From: Chrysopilus asiliformis
Taxonomy: Eukaryota > Arthropoda > Insecta > Diptera > Rhagionidae
DNA: 64,000 bases
Direction of reading: 5' to 3'
Assembly (NCBI GenBank): GCA_964034945.1
Contig: OZ035961.1
Coordinates: 18,677,243-18,741,242, forward strand
The translations under genes were made by a program, and so were the position numbers. The notes beneath the pieces were generated by a model. It made no database searches. It was not told where the DNA came from and was given only the letters and a program-made list of their open reading frames with translations. This document shows, piece after piece, positions 40,701 through 59,900 of the stretch (positions within the stretch are counted from its first letter, which is position 1; each line of letters starts with the position of its first letter).

Positions 40701-42304
40701 GAATTGGAACTAGAACAACCTTAAATGAAAAGAAAATATCTGATGTGAACAATACATGAATTTCTTATAAACATCTAAGTCTGTTTACACTATAATTCGA
40801 TGAATATAATAAATATTAGTTTACCAGTGAGAGACCTGCATTGTTAAATATGATTTGACGTAACTATTCCATACATCAAAATTCAATCGGACCACGCCTT
40901 TCCCCATCTCCTATAAAAATAGATTTTAATTTTGTCTGTCCTCATATAGAGTATTTGACGGTTAACCCTTGACAATTAAAGCTTTTCTTATGTTTTTTTA
41001 CTGTTTTTTTAAACCCGTTCATTTGCAAGCAAATAACAAAGATAGCAAATACCGATAGACAAAATGTGATTCTCTTTAACCCATTCGGTATTTTGATGCC
41101 GTACGGCATCATGCTAAAAAATTTGAATTGTCTTATTATTTATTTATTTTCAACACTCTATTCTCATTCAGTGCACCTTTAAGTGCATTCGTGACCCAAT
41201 TTCGATTTTTTGAGTAAAAAGCTGGACTACAGTGGACGTATTTGTAAAAAATAAAAATTTTTAATTAAAATTTTTAATTTTTTTTTTTGGTTGTAAATGA
41301 ATACTAATAGCTTAAACATCATTAATTTGTATAGAGAGAATCTTTAACCCCCATAGAAAAAACATGTACCGAACGGGTTAATTCGCGTGATTTCGGAGTA
41401 AATTGCGAAAAACTAAATTGCGATTTTTAAAAACCCGACATTTTGGGTTCCTTCCGGTTAACGGGTTTCTACCAAAAGTTGATAGGTTCGCTCCATTCCA
41501 GGCTCAAATACTCCTGTAAAATTCATGATTCTAGCTCAAGTATTTTTTGAAAAATCTTGTAGGTAGGTACTACAGTAATTATTCGATATTAAATTGTTTT
41601 TAATTTTTTTTTTGAATTCAAAAATTTGCTTCTCTTTTTGAGTATTTTTCGAAATAGAATATTTCCTCGCACATTTTATTAAAAAACATTTTTTAAGCAA
41701 TTAGTATATCAGAGAGTTCAGCATATGGTTAAATGAAAACGACGCAAAAGTTCCTTATAAAATTACATAACAGATCTTCAAATTTTCACCGGGAAATTTT
41801 TAAAGGACGGCAAATTGTTGTGTTAAATTTCGAAAAATTTTAAAAACTAAACCATTGCACCACATCCGAGGTTTTTCACAAAACGGTCATAATAATATCA
41901 ACTTTTTGAATTACAATATATTCATTGTACAATGTACACCAAACAAAAATTAAAATTTTACACAAATTATGACTTGAAATAACAACTGTAAAAAAATCTC
42001 ATTCTAAATATAAAACGTTAAATGGTTATAAAAATACCTGATTCCTTCATACTAGTATTTTCAAATTATCTTTAGAATATTGCATAAAATTTTCGACATA
42101 TTAAACTATAAGTTATGTATATTTTTCCACGACAGTTTTTACTACAGTTTGCTTAAACTTTTAAGGGTATAAAATTGAAAATACGTCCGTAATATTTTTT
42201 ATAAATATGAATATTTTTATTACTTGCGCTTGAATGTCATTGATCACAAAAACAAAACCAACAAAACTTATACTTAAAAATAGGAAAAAATATGATCTGA
42301 ACAT
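37723..42304 (-). CDS. Trypsin-like serine protease SP8 (GDSGAP variant)
   Basis: Exons 42304-42224, 40719-40410, 40337-40090, 40024-39875, 39817-39638, 39025-38971, 37841-37723. They total 1143 nt, 380 residues. A donor at 40102 would also be in frame; 40090 aligns better with SP2. Signal peptide 1-27 (MFRSYFFLFLSISFVGFVFV). Propeptide 28-130 has GEGFWINDFGMNENIRDRLL and a Glu/Asp-rich stretch, ends CPRC, then KCG. Activation at Arg139|Ile140 (RTRIVGG). Triad His182 (TARHC), Asp231 (LNNDVSLLQL), Ser326. The active-site motif is GDSGAP: Gly197 is Ala. Asp-Ala-Cys-Gln, SFGIG, C-terminus RDSCYCK. Introns are inflated by a TAA-flanked MITE, a piggyBac-type MITE and other inserts. Confidence 0.88.
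38427..38475 (+). repeat. 13-bp tandem repeat CGGAAGAAACAAA
   Basis: Three full copies plus part of a fourth, starting at 38427, 38440, 38453 and 38466, in the last intron of SP8. It is inside a GC-richer insert (about 38260-38870). Confidence 0.85.
39059..39578. mobile_element. 520-bp MITE with TGRCGTTTTCGACTGGCA termini, TAA target duplication
   Basis: The left end TGACGTTTTCGACTGGCA is matched by the inverted right end TGCCAGTCGAAAACGCCA, and TAA flanks each side (39056-39058, 39579-39581). The interior is full of GAGCA/TGCTC motifs. No ORF. It lies in the SP8 intron upstream of the GDSGAP exon. Confidence 0.85.
41080..41377. mobile_element. Complete piggyBac-type MITE (TTAA target)
   Basis: TTAA (41076-41079), then CCCATTCGGTA; the other end reads TACCGAACGGG, then TTAA (41378-41381). 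The CCC start and TTAA duplication are hallmarks of the piggyBac superfamily. The 298-bp interior has no ORF. In intron 1 of SP8. A truncated relative lies at 33391-33620. Confidence 0.85.
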
Positions 42305-43553
42305 TATTTTTGTATACCTTCCACACTGTTTAAAATTCTTTCACCTACTAAGGCTTGAAGATAAAAATGATATTAAACACCCGTAAACATTATCATCAAA
42401 AAACTGGAATCGTGACGTTAATGTACGTCAGATTTAAAAAAAAAATCCGTTAGCGGGTCTCAGTCCTGGAAAATAAATGTTTTACCGCTATCGGGATAGA
42501 GTCTCATTTGTAGATCAAATCACGTAACTACAAGTATGTTAATTTATTCTATCAGCCAGTTGAAGGCAGTAAACATTCACTAAAAAGGGGAAAACATTCA
42601 AAAGCCATAACAGAACTTTAAACGCAAAGAAAAAAAAACCTCCAGAAAAGCGAAATTATTATACAAAATTCTTTTAGGTTGACCCCATCTTTGTTGTTGA
42701 ATAAGAGTTAGGTTGAACAACAAAGTATCAAGAAAATAATTCAATACCGCTATATTACAAGATTTTTTTTCTCTTAAGTAGTTATGTCGACCTGCAAACT
42801 TTGGAGAAATCGATTTTTTTGCATATTTTTTAAGTACAAAATTTCAACTTTTATCTCTCAAAATTTTAAGGGCATGTGCGAAACGGTCTGATTGCATGCT
42901 AATTCCAGTCTTTATTGGAAAGTTTCCACTTCGCAATGTAATCTAATTGTTTTTTTTTTAAATTCCTGTTCTTCCAGGGGCGACATTCTGCAAGTGTGCG
43001 GCGGAAATCCAAACGGAACCCATATTGAATTAACTGCCCAAGAAAATATTTCTAACCGTGGTTACAAAAAAAACCTTCAATTTAGGTTACATTTTGGTTA
43101 CATTTTAGATGGTTTCCGAATAAACCCGCCAATAACGGTTATTTTCAACCAGCTTGTACATGGGGGTTTCTGAAACGTTTCTGAAAGGTTACAGAAACCA
43201 AATGTTAAACTTTTGAGTTAAACTGATGGTTTCAAATACGTTTCTTAACCGGAATGTAACCTCAAATTGTTATTTGGGTGGGAGTTTCGTTTGCATTCGG
43301 ACTGAACGCTCAAAAAAAAATTTTCGAACATAGTTAAACGCTAAATCAGCCATTTTATTTAAACCGTATATAAATCGTAAAAAACAAGTTGTATTCGGAC
43401 CTTATAGGCAGGCATAACCCCTTAAAAACCAAAACATATCGAATACAGTAAAAACCCTTAAAAACGATATCGGTTTTAACAAAATACTACATTAGAAAAA
43501 CATTTTCAGTCCTTTATGTATTACTCTGTCGGTTTTAAGTATATAACGATTAA

Positions 43554-43770
43554 CACGTTCGTGACATTTGCTTTTTCAACTTTTTTACATTTTGGACATC
43601 GTGTACCACGGGTGGTACACTAGCGATCAATTTATGTTAAAACTATGTTTTTATACTTACGACTGTCAGGAATATTCAAAAATCGATTGCACTATAAACC
43701 ATTATTTACTCGCGCGGTTTTAAAAAACTGTATACATGTACCACCAGTGGTACACGATGTCACGAACGTG
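43554..43770. mobile_element. 217-bp piggyBac-type MITE with TTAA and internal palindromes
   Basis: Termini CACGTTCGTGACAT and ATGTCACGAACGTG are flanked by TTAA on both sides (43550-43553 and 43771-43774). Just inside each end is a palindrome of the form GTGTACCAC..GTGGTACAC. No ORF. Confidence 0.85.
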
Positions 43771-43889
43771 TTAAATTTGTCGGCCCCGGTAATGTCGTTA
43801 TAACCAATTTGCATCTTCTCGAGCTTCCCCGTTTTATACTTTTTGATTTCATATAGAAGTAAATTAGATTTAATATATATCGTTTACTA

Positions 43890-44215
43890 GCTTGCATACC
43901 CGTCGTTGCCGGGTTAAGTTTTTTCAAATTTTTGTTTTTTTTGATGGTCTTTGTTGGAGCTAAACTTCAGGACAATCGGCTCGGTAGTTTCCCCGCGAAA
44001 GGGTAACATAGAGGAAGAGCTAAGTTTCGAGATCACTTTACCCCCTCCCCTTACTCCCCCACCTCTCGGGCTACTTTTTAATGGGTCTATGTTGGAACCG
44101 GAAACAGACATTCATGCCAAATTTCAAGTCAATCAGTTCAGCCGTTTTTACGTGAAAGAGGAACAGACAGACATACACCAACTCATTTTTATATATCAAA
44201 AGGGAAAGGGTTGAT
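43890..44215 (+). repeat. Interspersed repeat with CCGTCGTTGCCGGG and ACAGACAGACATA
   Basis: Contains ATACCCGTCGTTGCCGGGTT, TCAGGACAATCGGCTCGGTA, CAAATTTCAAGTCAATCAGT, TTCAGCCGTTTTTACGTG and GAACAGACAGACATACACC. It shares the CAAATTTCAAGT...ACAGACAGAC layout with R1. The 87-codon frame through it is fortuitous. Confidence 0.6.
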
Positions 44216-44838
44216 CTAACAAAATAATTTATAGCCTATGCTACCCTATGGTGTATCAATAACCTAATTGCTAAGTTTAATAAACTTTTATCTAACCACT
44301 TTCACGTGATGCGTTAACAAATAAACAGGGAAACAGAGAAAAATTGAACTGAACCCGGTTTAAAAACGAAATATGAGACAAAAATTTTAAGTGAATAGAT
44401 AAAAAGTGAATTTTTTATATTATGTAAATATACCTTGCACGAATTTACATAACTTTTCCGTACATTTGATTCCAATTGAAATTTTTCTAAAACAATGCAG
44501 CTAAATTAAAAACTCAATTATTTAGAATGTATGTATTTGCATTCAAAATTCCATTTAAAGTTCTCATAACTGACATTTGACGATTATCTCCGTGTAATTC
44601 TTGCTTTTCTTATAAATATTTCTAACAACTTTTTGAACAATAATTAAGATATTGCATTTTTCCTCTAATATTGAGGCAAAAAGTATCATTGTGTTTTCAA
44701 TTTACCAAGGAAATGAATCATACGAAGCAATAAAAATAAAGAGTTTTATTTCGGTACTTTTGCTTAATTTTTATTAAAATTAAATCATATATTTTGAGCA
44801 GCTTTTTTTATCATATTAAAAAAAGACTTTGCGGCATA

Positions 44839-47381
44839 TTAGGATGTTTGACCTTGACAATAGCAATTTCCTGACGAAATAGTCTGATCCAGAATCCATT
44901 GTCTGAAAGAGGTGCCTCTAGCAAATAAACTGGGCTTTACTGGCGTATTACAATTTGACCCCATTGAAATGATTCCTTTTGACAAAAGATAAAAAAAAAA
45001 CAATTATTTGTTGTCAATTTTTTTTTGTGATTTCAAATACAAACAAATTAAAATCATCAAACGTAAAACACTACACAACATAATTTAATTTTCATTTTTA
45101 TAAAACAATGTTTATTCGTTCTTACCCACCATACGCCATCTTGTATTTTGAACCAACATTAACGGACCGCCATCGTCAAGCTGTTAGCAGAACAAATTTT
45201 AAAAAAAAATGAAATATTTTTTGCATTCAGAATTAATTTACCTGGCAAGTTGCTTTTCCACCCCCCTCGTAACCAGCACATAATTGATGTGCAGAAACTG
45301 CAGCAGTTCCCAAATTGGATTGGCACTGAGTGTTGGAGATGATTGGCATTAGATTTTCTCGAAGTTTTCCAGCATAGTCACTAGTAGATGAGTATTTTCC
45401 CCAGCCAATTGCAGTTGCCTACAAATAAAAAAAAAGTTGCTAAATGTTTTTTTTTTCTATGGCAATTTTTCTGGAAAGCTTAAAAGTAAGAACATTTTCC
45501 ATCTAACAAGAAATACATGATTTGTGAAAGATTTTCGTTTGTTCCTGTCGCCTTCCTGTAGATTTAGAATAGTTCTAAAATCTGGGACAAATCGGCCGAT
45601 TAGTTTTCGAGTTCGCCCTTAAAATTAGGCCTGTTTTTGACTGATATATTCCACAGGATTGTGAGTTTCTCAATATTTCTTTGTATTTCTTACCGTCTGT
45701 CCAGCAAAACTGCCAGTACCTACAGGTAGGCAAATTGGTCGAATTTTACTGTTCACAAAACCTAAACGGCTGGCGACTTTCAACAGGGCGACATCATACT
45801 TTTGACTGTTACTAGATGACCATGAACTATGAACAATTATTTGTGTTACCTAAGAAATGAAAATATGTTTATAATTTGAAATTTTAGCTTTTAGTATTAT
45901 TTTTTACATATTTATCAATGTGAGTGGCTTCAGTCTGAGTGTAACGATCATAATCCCGGAATCTGGCTGTAATTTGACTCGGAGTTTTACGATAAATACA
46001 ATGAGCTGCTGTGACGACAAAAAGATCACTAATAATTGTTCCCCCACAGAAAAATGCCTTTGATATATTGTCGATCAATTCAACAATCCAAGGCCACTCC
46101 AGAACATCTGTTACAGCACTACCAAGAAGCTTTCCTCCTCGTGCAGTGTTTTTACCACCACACCCTGATAAAAAATTTAGCTACATTATTAAAATTTGAC
46201 AAAAAAAAACATTGTTATCATACAGCAACTTGGGCACGTGTATTTTACAGTTCCTCCAGTGTAATTATTTTGCAATGCAATTATTTTATTGTGATTCCAT
46301 GCTGGCTTGTTCGAAACTAACTGAACGTTCTCAAGTTCCGGGTTATTAGGGAGGAGTTCCCCAAAATCTGTAATGCCGGCCGTTGGAATATTTGAAGTAT
46401 CTGGAGTATTTGGAACTATAGTTTGAATTGGTATATTCGGTATTTCTTTAACAGGATAAATTTGAGCATCTGGAATCTTGACTGGAATCAGGCTATATCC
46501 TGCCAAAACTGATGATACCGGAACGTATGTTATATTGAAGGTTGGTGCTAGGAAATACTGGAAAAAAAAAACAAATGATTTTAATAATATAATTTAGATT
46601 CCCTTTAGTTTTAAAGATTTTTTCTTCTTTACTTTCTTGTATTTTTAAAATGAAGCAATTCAAAAATTTCAGCCGTGGAAAAATTCAGGAGACTAACGAA
46701 ACGATTTTTTGTGCTTTTTTTATGAGTAAAAAAAATTGTAAGGTCATTCATGTTTTCTCATCTAAATTTTTTCCACATATTATAAAAAAGGAAAAAAAAA
46801 ATCATGTATAAAAAATTAAAGAACACTCGTTCGCTTGAACTGATAAATTTTGTTATTTGAAATTAAAATTGAACTTTTTATTTGGAATTAAATATAATTT
46901 ATCGTAATGATTAGTTAGTCTATATAGAGAAACAATGTTTTAAAAAATCTTAAAAATTCAAAACCAAAATTCAAAATATGTGTATGTAGTTTTCTCCTCT
47001 AATAGCCTCTACTAGCTTTTTTAATATATGATACATATCTACCACAAAATTATATTCATTCCTAGTGGCAGATACGTATTAAAAATTTTCATATTATAAG
47101 ATAAGTTGTAAAAGTTTCTCTGATTTCTGGTCATCGTACATTATATCACAATAAAATATTTAATAATCATATGAAGTTATTAGAACTTTTAAAAAAGAAA
47201 AGGTAACAACAGTTTTACGTTTCCTTGGCCCACTCCGAGATAAACTCTTTGCATTTCTTAATACAAAAAAATCACTTACTACTCTTAACATTTATTTTTC
47301 AATATTTTAAAAATATCTTACTTGACCATTTACTGCTGAAATAACCACAACAAAGATTACTGCAAATATGCACTTCTCCAT
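44839..47381 (-). CDS. Serine protease homologue SP9 (predicted catalytically dead)
   Basis: Exons 47381-47322, 46557-46224, 46164-45908, 45849-45694, 45418-45242, 45180-45126, 44975-44839. They total 1176 nt, 391 residues, fully open. Signal peptide 1-20 (MEKCIFAVIFVVVISAVNGQ). The propeptide 21-131 is Pro/Ile/Thr-rich rather than acidic (IPVKIPDAQIYPVKEIPNIP), ends CPSC, then WCG. The activation motif is gone: ARGGKLLGS stands where RIVGG should be. His186 (TAAHC) and Asp236 (YDVALLK) remain, but GDSGGP is LDDGGP, so the nucleophile Ser is Asp331 and the preceding Gly is Leu. Asp189 is Ala (KATCQ). SMGSN replaces SWGxG and the NPGVY loop is VKPSLF. C-terminus NCYCQGQTS. The open frame and intact splice sites argue for a functional pseudoprotease, e.g. 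a binding or cofactor protein (inference). Confidence 0.9.
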
Positions 47382-49484
47382 TTTTGCCAGCTAAAGTCGG
47401 ATAAGTTCTTAACTATTAGAAGAGATAACTGACAATGGAAGTATCTACCAGATTCGTTGAACTTTTAAAGCAATTCTTATTTCGGTGTGTTAAGAAATTT
47501 CAAACTTTTTATATATATATATTTATATATATTGTAAATAAAAATAAACTTTTTTTCATATAAATAGAAATGCGAATTTTTGCAAAACTTGACGATCTAA
47601 GTCAAAGACTGCGAAAAATTCGTAAAATTTAAATGATATTTGACTTAACAGACAATCGTATTTTATTGCATGAATACCATAAAGTATAGTTATTTATTTG
47701 AAATCTCTCAGTTTTAATACGGTGAACTTTATCAATACGCATCTCCTAGAGATTTTAAATTACTTAAAATCTAGCTCTATCGAGCTTTATTTGTTATTTT
47801 TGAATTCATCCCGTAGGAGTGGCTTTTTCCAGGTTTTTGTGTGGATTTCAACTTTTTATGTTCTTTAAGTCGATTCGATGACCATAAATAACATAGGTAA
47901 TGAAATTTGAGGAGAATTAGATAATATGGTAAGAAATGTAGACCACTAACGGGAAGCGTATTTTTTTCAAAACTTTTATTTTGGTGGTAGCTTTTTGGAT
48001 ACTCAAGAAAATATCATATGTGATCAACACGAAACTTTCCTCTGCAATATTTAGTTTCCGAAAAGATATCTGAAAAATAATCTTTTTTTCAAATATCTCG
48101 AGAAATGTTAAAAACGCATTAAATCGTTAAAGGAAACCATGTGGGAAATTTTCTACTTTTTCCATAAAAGTGCATAGTTTTCGAGAGATTTTCCAAAAAC
48201 TAAATTTTTTCAAATATCTTAAAAACCGTGTTATATTCATTTTTTTCAAAAGCGGATACGTTTTAATTTTTTTTTTAAAACGGTATTTTTTCAAAAAAAA
48301 AATTGTATGAGAGGTACCCGTTATATCTAGCGTTACTTTTCCAAAAGTTGATAAAAACTACGATTTTTGTAAAACTTACAGAAAAAATCAAATCACTAGG
48401 TGCGTATAAATCGCAGAAAACTTTTTCACTTGCATGGGAAAGGAAAAATAATTAAATTTCTAGTATGGTTAATAGAACAAACTTTTAGTGATACTTGGTC
48501 ATGTGTTAAAAAAATGGTAAGAATAGACATACTCGTATATCTTTGCATGGGTCATGGAAAAACACAATATGTTTATTTTTACCATTCTTTTATTAATAAT
48601 CACTTTTTTTACTCTATTTCGCTTTCAAAGTCTGGTAACCCTAATTCTAAAAACTCTTTGTCTTAATATTTTTTTTCAATACGACCCTTTTTGAGAAAAT
48701 CGTAAAAAATATTTTAACCGAACAGAAAAATAGAAAAAAATGTAAGCTTTATATATATAGGGTTTTTCAATAAGGACATAACAATTTTGTATTTTAATAA
48801 AAACGCATCCTAAAACTTTTTTTATGATCTGGCAATGCTAAAACGTCAGTCAAGGTTTACATTTTTATCATGGTGAAGTTCACGAACGAGCTATGCCACA
48901 CAGCTGGTCAAACAACTGATTTATTGAAGGAGAAGTTCGGTAATCGTGTCATCTCGAGAAATGGTCCGGTCGAATGGCCACCTCGCTCATGCGATTTAAC
49001 GCCGTTGGATTTATTTTTATGGGGTTATTTTAAGTCGTTTGTTTATGCCAACAAGCCAACAACGTTAGAGGAGCTCAGGAACAATATCGAACGTGAAATT
49101 GCCAACGTTCCGGTCGATATGTGTGGAAGAGTGGTGGAAAATTGGCTCCAAAGAATCAATCAGTGCAAACGTGCTTGCGGTGGCCATATGAACGACATCG
49201 AATTTCATACTTAAATGTAACATGTCCACTACACCTGGAATAAATTTCAGCCCGATATCTCAATTATTCTGTGTTTTATTTAAATACAAAATTGTTATGT
49301 CCTTATTGAAAGACCCGATAGATAGATCACGACTAAATTCAATGAACCGGTTGAAATGACCTAATAAATAGAATGAGCTTTGATTTCGTTTAAATAGTTC
49401 CAAAGTTACAAGTTAAATACTTATTTTCATTTTGAAAATTTTAAATATTTATAAATTTCAGTTACATTTCCATAAAAATAAAGA
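47382..49484. other. Intergenic region between SP9 and SP10
   Basis: Contains an R2 repeat (about 47985-48385) and a deleted mariner-type transposon (48760-49316). Nothing else recognisable. Confidence 0.5.
48760..49316 (+). mobile_element. Mariner/Tc1-type transposon, internally deleted (copy A)
   Basis: Terminal inverted repeats GGGTTTTTCAATAAGGACAT and ATGTCCTTATTGAAAGACCC bound a 557-bp element. The residual ORF at 48870-49214 joins the transposase N-terminus (MVKFTNEL) directly to its C-terminal part (GPVEWPPRSCDLTPLDLFLW, with the last catalytic acidic region, to NDIEFHT). Most of the DNA-binding and catalytic core is missing, so it is non-autonomous. Confidence 0.9.
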
Positions 49485-53011
<3,527 letters not shown>

Positions 53012-54358
53012 TTTGATTTTCTTATAAATTTATTTAAGGATCTTAAAAAATAAACTTTAACCATCGGATGCTAATACGATAATGATTCAAAATATAAATT
53101 TCAATTTCCAAATGGTAAGATTTTTATAATGTTCTTGATTCAAATGCCTATAACTTTTTTTTTTTGTACAAAAAGACCGAAATTTGATTGATTGACGTTT
53201 TTGTAGTGTAAAGTGCTCAAAAAGTATGAGTTTTTGGCATCTTCGAATGATGATTCGGCAATCCGTTTTGCACACTTCGAACAAGCTCAATTCTTCCTTT
53301 TTTGTTCAGAGTACCATCAGTCAAGATTGTTTGCTAAGCAGTCCGAATTTTTCACGGGTTCAATTTGATAAATCCGTTGGACATTACATCTCATTAGTTT
53401 ATTTTGTAAATATGGCACAAAAACTTTGACGATTACAAGTAGGTAGGTACCTGAAAAATAATATTTTTCGTTCCAAGCATTTGTGAAAAAGTGGGTACTC
53501 GTAAGTGTATTAAAATTGTATGCACGCTAACTTAGTGGCCGCAATTCTTTGATATCTATATAAAAATTAAAAATATCTATATAAATATAAAAATGTATAT
53601 ATAAAAATTAACAAACTTTCATCAATTGCTTTTTCTCTCAATGTTCATCAGTTAAAAACATGCACGCTAAAAACAATATCTCTGAAGAACTACGAGTATA
53701 ACTCAAAATAAGAATAAATGGTGAATCAATTTTTTTTAAATTAAACATCGTTAATTCAAGAGTTCATGAGTACCCTCTTATGTTGAAACAGGTTGTTAAG
53801 GTTCTTAACCTTTTTATTTTAGCGGGATTGAATTGATGTAACGATGCTATGCATATGATGGATAGAATCTTGTTTATCTGGTTTTTTGCCCAAATATTCA
53901 GAAGGTCATTCACTGTTTTTGTCAAGATTATTTACATTCTCACTGACTGATTGGTATTGCTAAATCGTTTAAAAATATCCAACCTATATCAAAAAACTGA
54001 TCAAGTTTTTTTCGAAAAAAAAAATTACGATGGAATTAATAACATACTTTAATTGCTATTAAAATACCAGGAAATACTATAAAATTTTTATTGGGGTTGT
54101 TTCAAATTGCAATTCCAAAATTAGTTGTGAAAGTTGTATGCACATAAATTCACCAGATTTTTTAATATTACATGCCATTTGATTGACTTGGACTCAAAAA
54201 TATGATTAAAGAAATTGATATTAACCTTAATCTTTTCAGAAATTTTCATTTTTAACCTTTAGTTAGTGTTTCATGAATGTTGATTGAAAAAATACTCGGA
54301 ACTTTTTAAAGATTTTTTTTGTTATAAATAATTTAATTGACACGATCCTTATACATAA
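53012..54358. other. Intergenic region between SP10 and SP11
   Basis: No gene or recognised repeat. Small open frames (53087-53290 minus, 53226-53429 plus) lack family features. 53560-53620 is a TATATAAAAATT-rich patch. Confidence 0.4.
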
Positions 54359-57576
<3,218 letters not shown>

Positions 57577-59244
57577 TTTAATGACCAGTGCGTAAAAAAT
57601 CGAATAAAAAAATGTTCGTGAAAATTGTATAGGAATAAATTAAATCTAAATTAAATATGACACTTGAATTAATCTAAATACACTACACTAGATAGCCTTT
57701 TTTAATATTCACTATTAGCTTGACTGAACAGCACAATATTCCATCAAAGGTAGACACACTTCATCCCATGAAATCGAACTTCAAAATGAGAGCCGATGGT
57801 AAAAGTCTTTTGTGTCAAATAAACGACAAAAAAAAAGAATCACTTTGTTTTTTATGTCGTCTTCAATAAACTTTCTTCGGTTTCGTGTGCAAATTTTTAA
57901 CTTCCATTGGAATTAGTCCAACTAAACTATTAAAAATATTTTTTTTCTTTTTTTTTAATGTTAACCATTTGACTGTTAATTTAGTAATGGCATATGAAGG
58001 GTCCGGGTGTATATTTCTCTGGTATCATTGCATCACTAACAGAATTTCAATATGGAACACTCACGGATATGGCTTTAACTAAAGGTTATTTAAATCGTTT
58101 CAGTTCAGTGAGTTTTACATTATAGCAATCCCTCCGGTCCAATACTCGTAATGCAGAGTCAAGATCAAGGCAATTATTGCATATTTTACCATCTTTAACA
58201 TGAAAAGCGCCATATTTGTATCTGCAAATAATTGCCATACATACATTCACATATTTTCTGGTTTTTCACGATTTTTGTCTCCATCAGTTTATGTTTTAAA
58301 CGGTATTCGCGTATATGAAAAAAGTGATTGCCTATCATCAATGATGGACAGCATATCGTCAGTGATCGAGTTTGTTGTTGAATTTGTTGAAGAAGTGGAA
58401 CTTGAATAAATTATGGTAAGACACCAACAAATCGTTGCAGACACATGTGATGAACTTCTGCAGAATTCAACATGACAGTCATACCCCACATACGCATAGT
58501 CTTCTTCTTTGATTTGCATAGTCGGGGGACATCGCCAACGCTTGAAATCAATTGGTGACAATCGGATTTTTTTTAGGTCTCCACTTTACACAACAGCTGA
58601 TTTCTTTGGCTATGAATGGATCAATCCAATTGATTTTACCGATACAGCACATCTCGAATTAACATATTTTTATACATGTTAATTGTAGATTGGGCAAAAA
58701 GTTATGTTTGTATTTAATAGAAAAAAAGAATATGCAGCAAATCCGTAAATAATTATGTTCCATCAAAATTGAATATTTCAACTAAAAAAAAATTTGTTTT
58801 CTCCTTTCGGCGTTTTAGAATGTAGAATTAACTGAAATTTTCCAATTGAAACAAAAACACTTGTTATCATTATATTTTTTTTAAAAATAACGATCAGTTT
58901 GGTTCATTATTGACGATTTAAAAAAAAAAATTGTGATCCACATACACTCTTGTGTTAGGCATATAAGTTCTAATAAAATTTGCTTCTTATTTGGACTCCT
59001 AATCACGTTGTAGTTATTTTTCATTGCTGTCAATTTTTTGCACTTAGAAAAACTAGCTTTTCAGCTTTTGCACTTAGAAAAACTAGCCAATATAGTGAAC
59101 TCTCGTTATAGTGAACACAATTTTTAAAATATTGGCTCAATATCAAGTTGAACACCAGTTGAACATTTCCAATTCAACTAAACATATAGAGTACCGATTA
59201 GAAATCAAAATAATATCCAACATAATTTTAAATATAAAAAAAAC

Positions 59245-59900
59245 ATAACAAAAGCTGCAATTGCCAGGGACCAATCATCCCTTTGCAATTGCAGACAAAA
59301 TGTTTATTTTAAAAAAAAAAAATATATATATATATATAGGAAAGGGGAAAAGGAGTGTTCCGATTGGATTTTGGTGTATGAAACTGTTATGTAAAATAAT
59401 ATTCTAAACACATTTGATCTTTATAAATTTTTCGATATGATGAAAACTTTTCGAGAAAACAGGAAAAAAGTATTCCATTTGTATGGGTGAGGGGGGAAGG
59501 AGTGGTTCAACTGGACTTTGACGTATGAATAAGTTATGTAAAATCCTATTCTAAACGCATTTTATTTTTATAATTTTTTCAATAGAACTTGCTTTTCAAT
59601 AGAAAAACTATTTCGTTTTTAATGGTGTGGGGGAAAGAATTATCCAAGTTTTCCCATTCAGGAACTTAGCCTAGCCATTTACGAGAAACGTAGCTATACA
59701 AAATTTCAAGTGTCTAGCTCAATCCTTTCGAAAATTATGGTGTTCACAGACAGACAGACAAACATACCGAAATCAAAATCTTTTGTCATCCCAAACACCC
59801 TGGTGTAGTTCAATTTTGTGTCCGACGATTGGTTCGATGTGTTACAAACGGTATACTAAATCTAATATACCACTATATGTATATCATATAGAGTATAATT
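59245..59900 (+). repeat. R1 interspersed repeat
   Basis: GGAAAAGGAGTGTTCCGATT, CATTTACGAGAAACGTAGCT, TTTCAAGTGTCTAGCTCAAT, only ACAGACAGACAGAC at the microsatellite position (59748-59761), then AACACCCTGGTGTAGTTC and TTACAAACGGTATACTAAAT. Confidence 0.8.

Larger units (their letters stand above)
42305..44838. other. Intergenic region between SP8 and SP9
   Basis: Holds the piggyBac-type MITE at 43554-43770 and an interspersed repeat at 43890-44215. The open frame 42892-43173 has no recognised feature. Otherwise AT-rich and empty of supported genes. Confidence 0.5.

Noticed and set aside
42892..43173. 93-codon plus-strand frame
   Set aside because: No recognisable domain, no splice partner and no signal peptide; it lies in repeat-rich intergenic DNA.
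43951..44214. 87-codon plus-strand frame rich in Pro
   Set aside because: It lies inside an interspersed repeat with the CCGTCGTTGCCGGG and ACAGACAGACATA landmarks; fortuitous.
58289..58561. 90-codon minus-strand frame with several Cys (PIDFKRWRCPPTMQIKEEDY), considered as a possible exon or small secreted protein
   Set aside because: No signal peptide, no convincing splice sites and no clip-like or other known Cys spacing. Unresolved rather than excluded.
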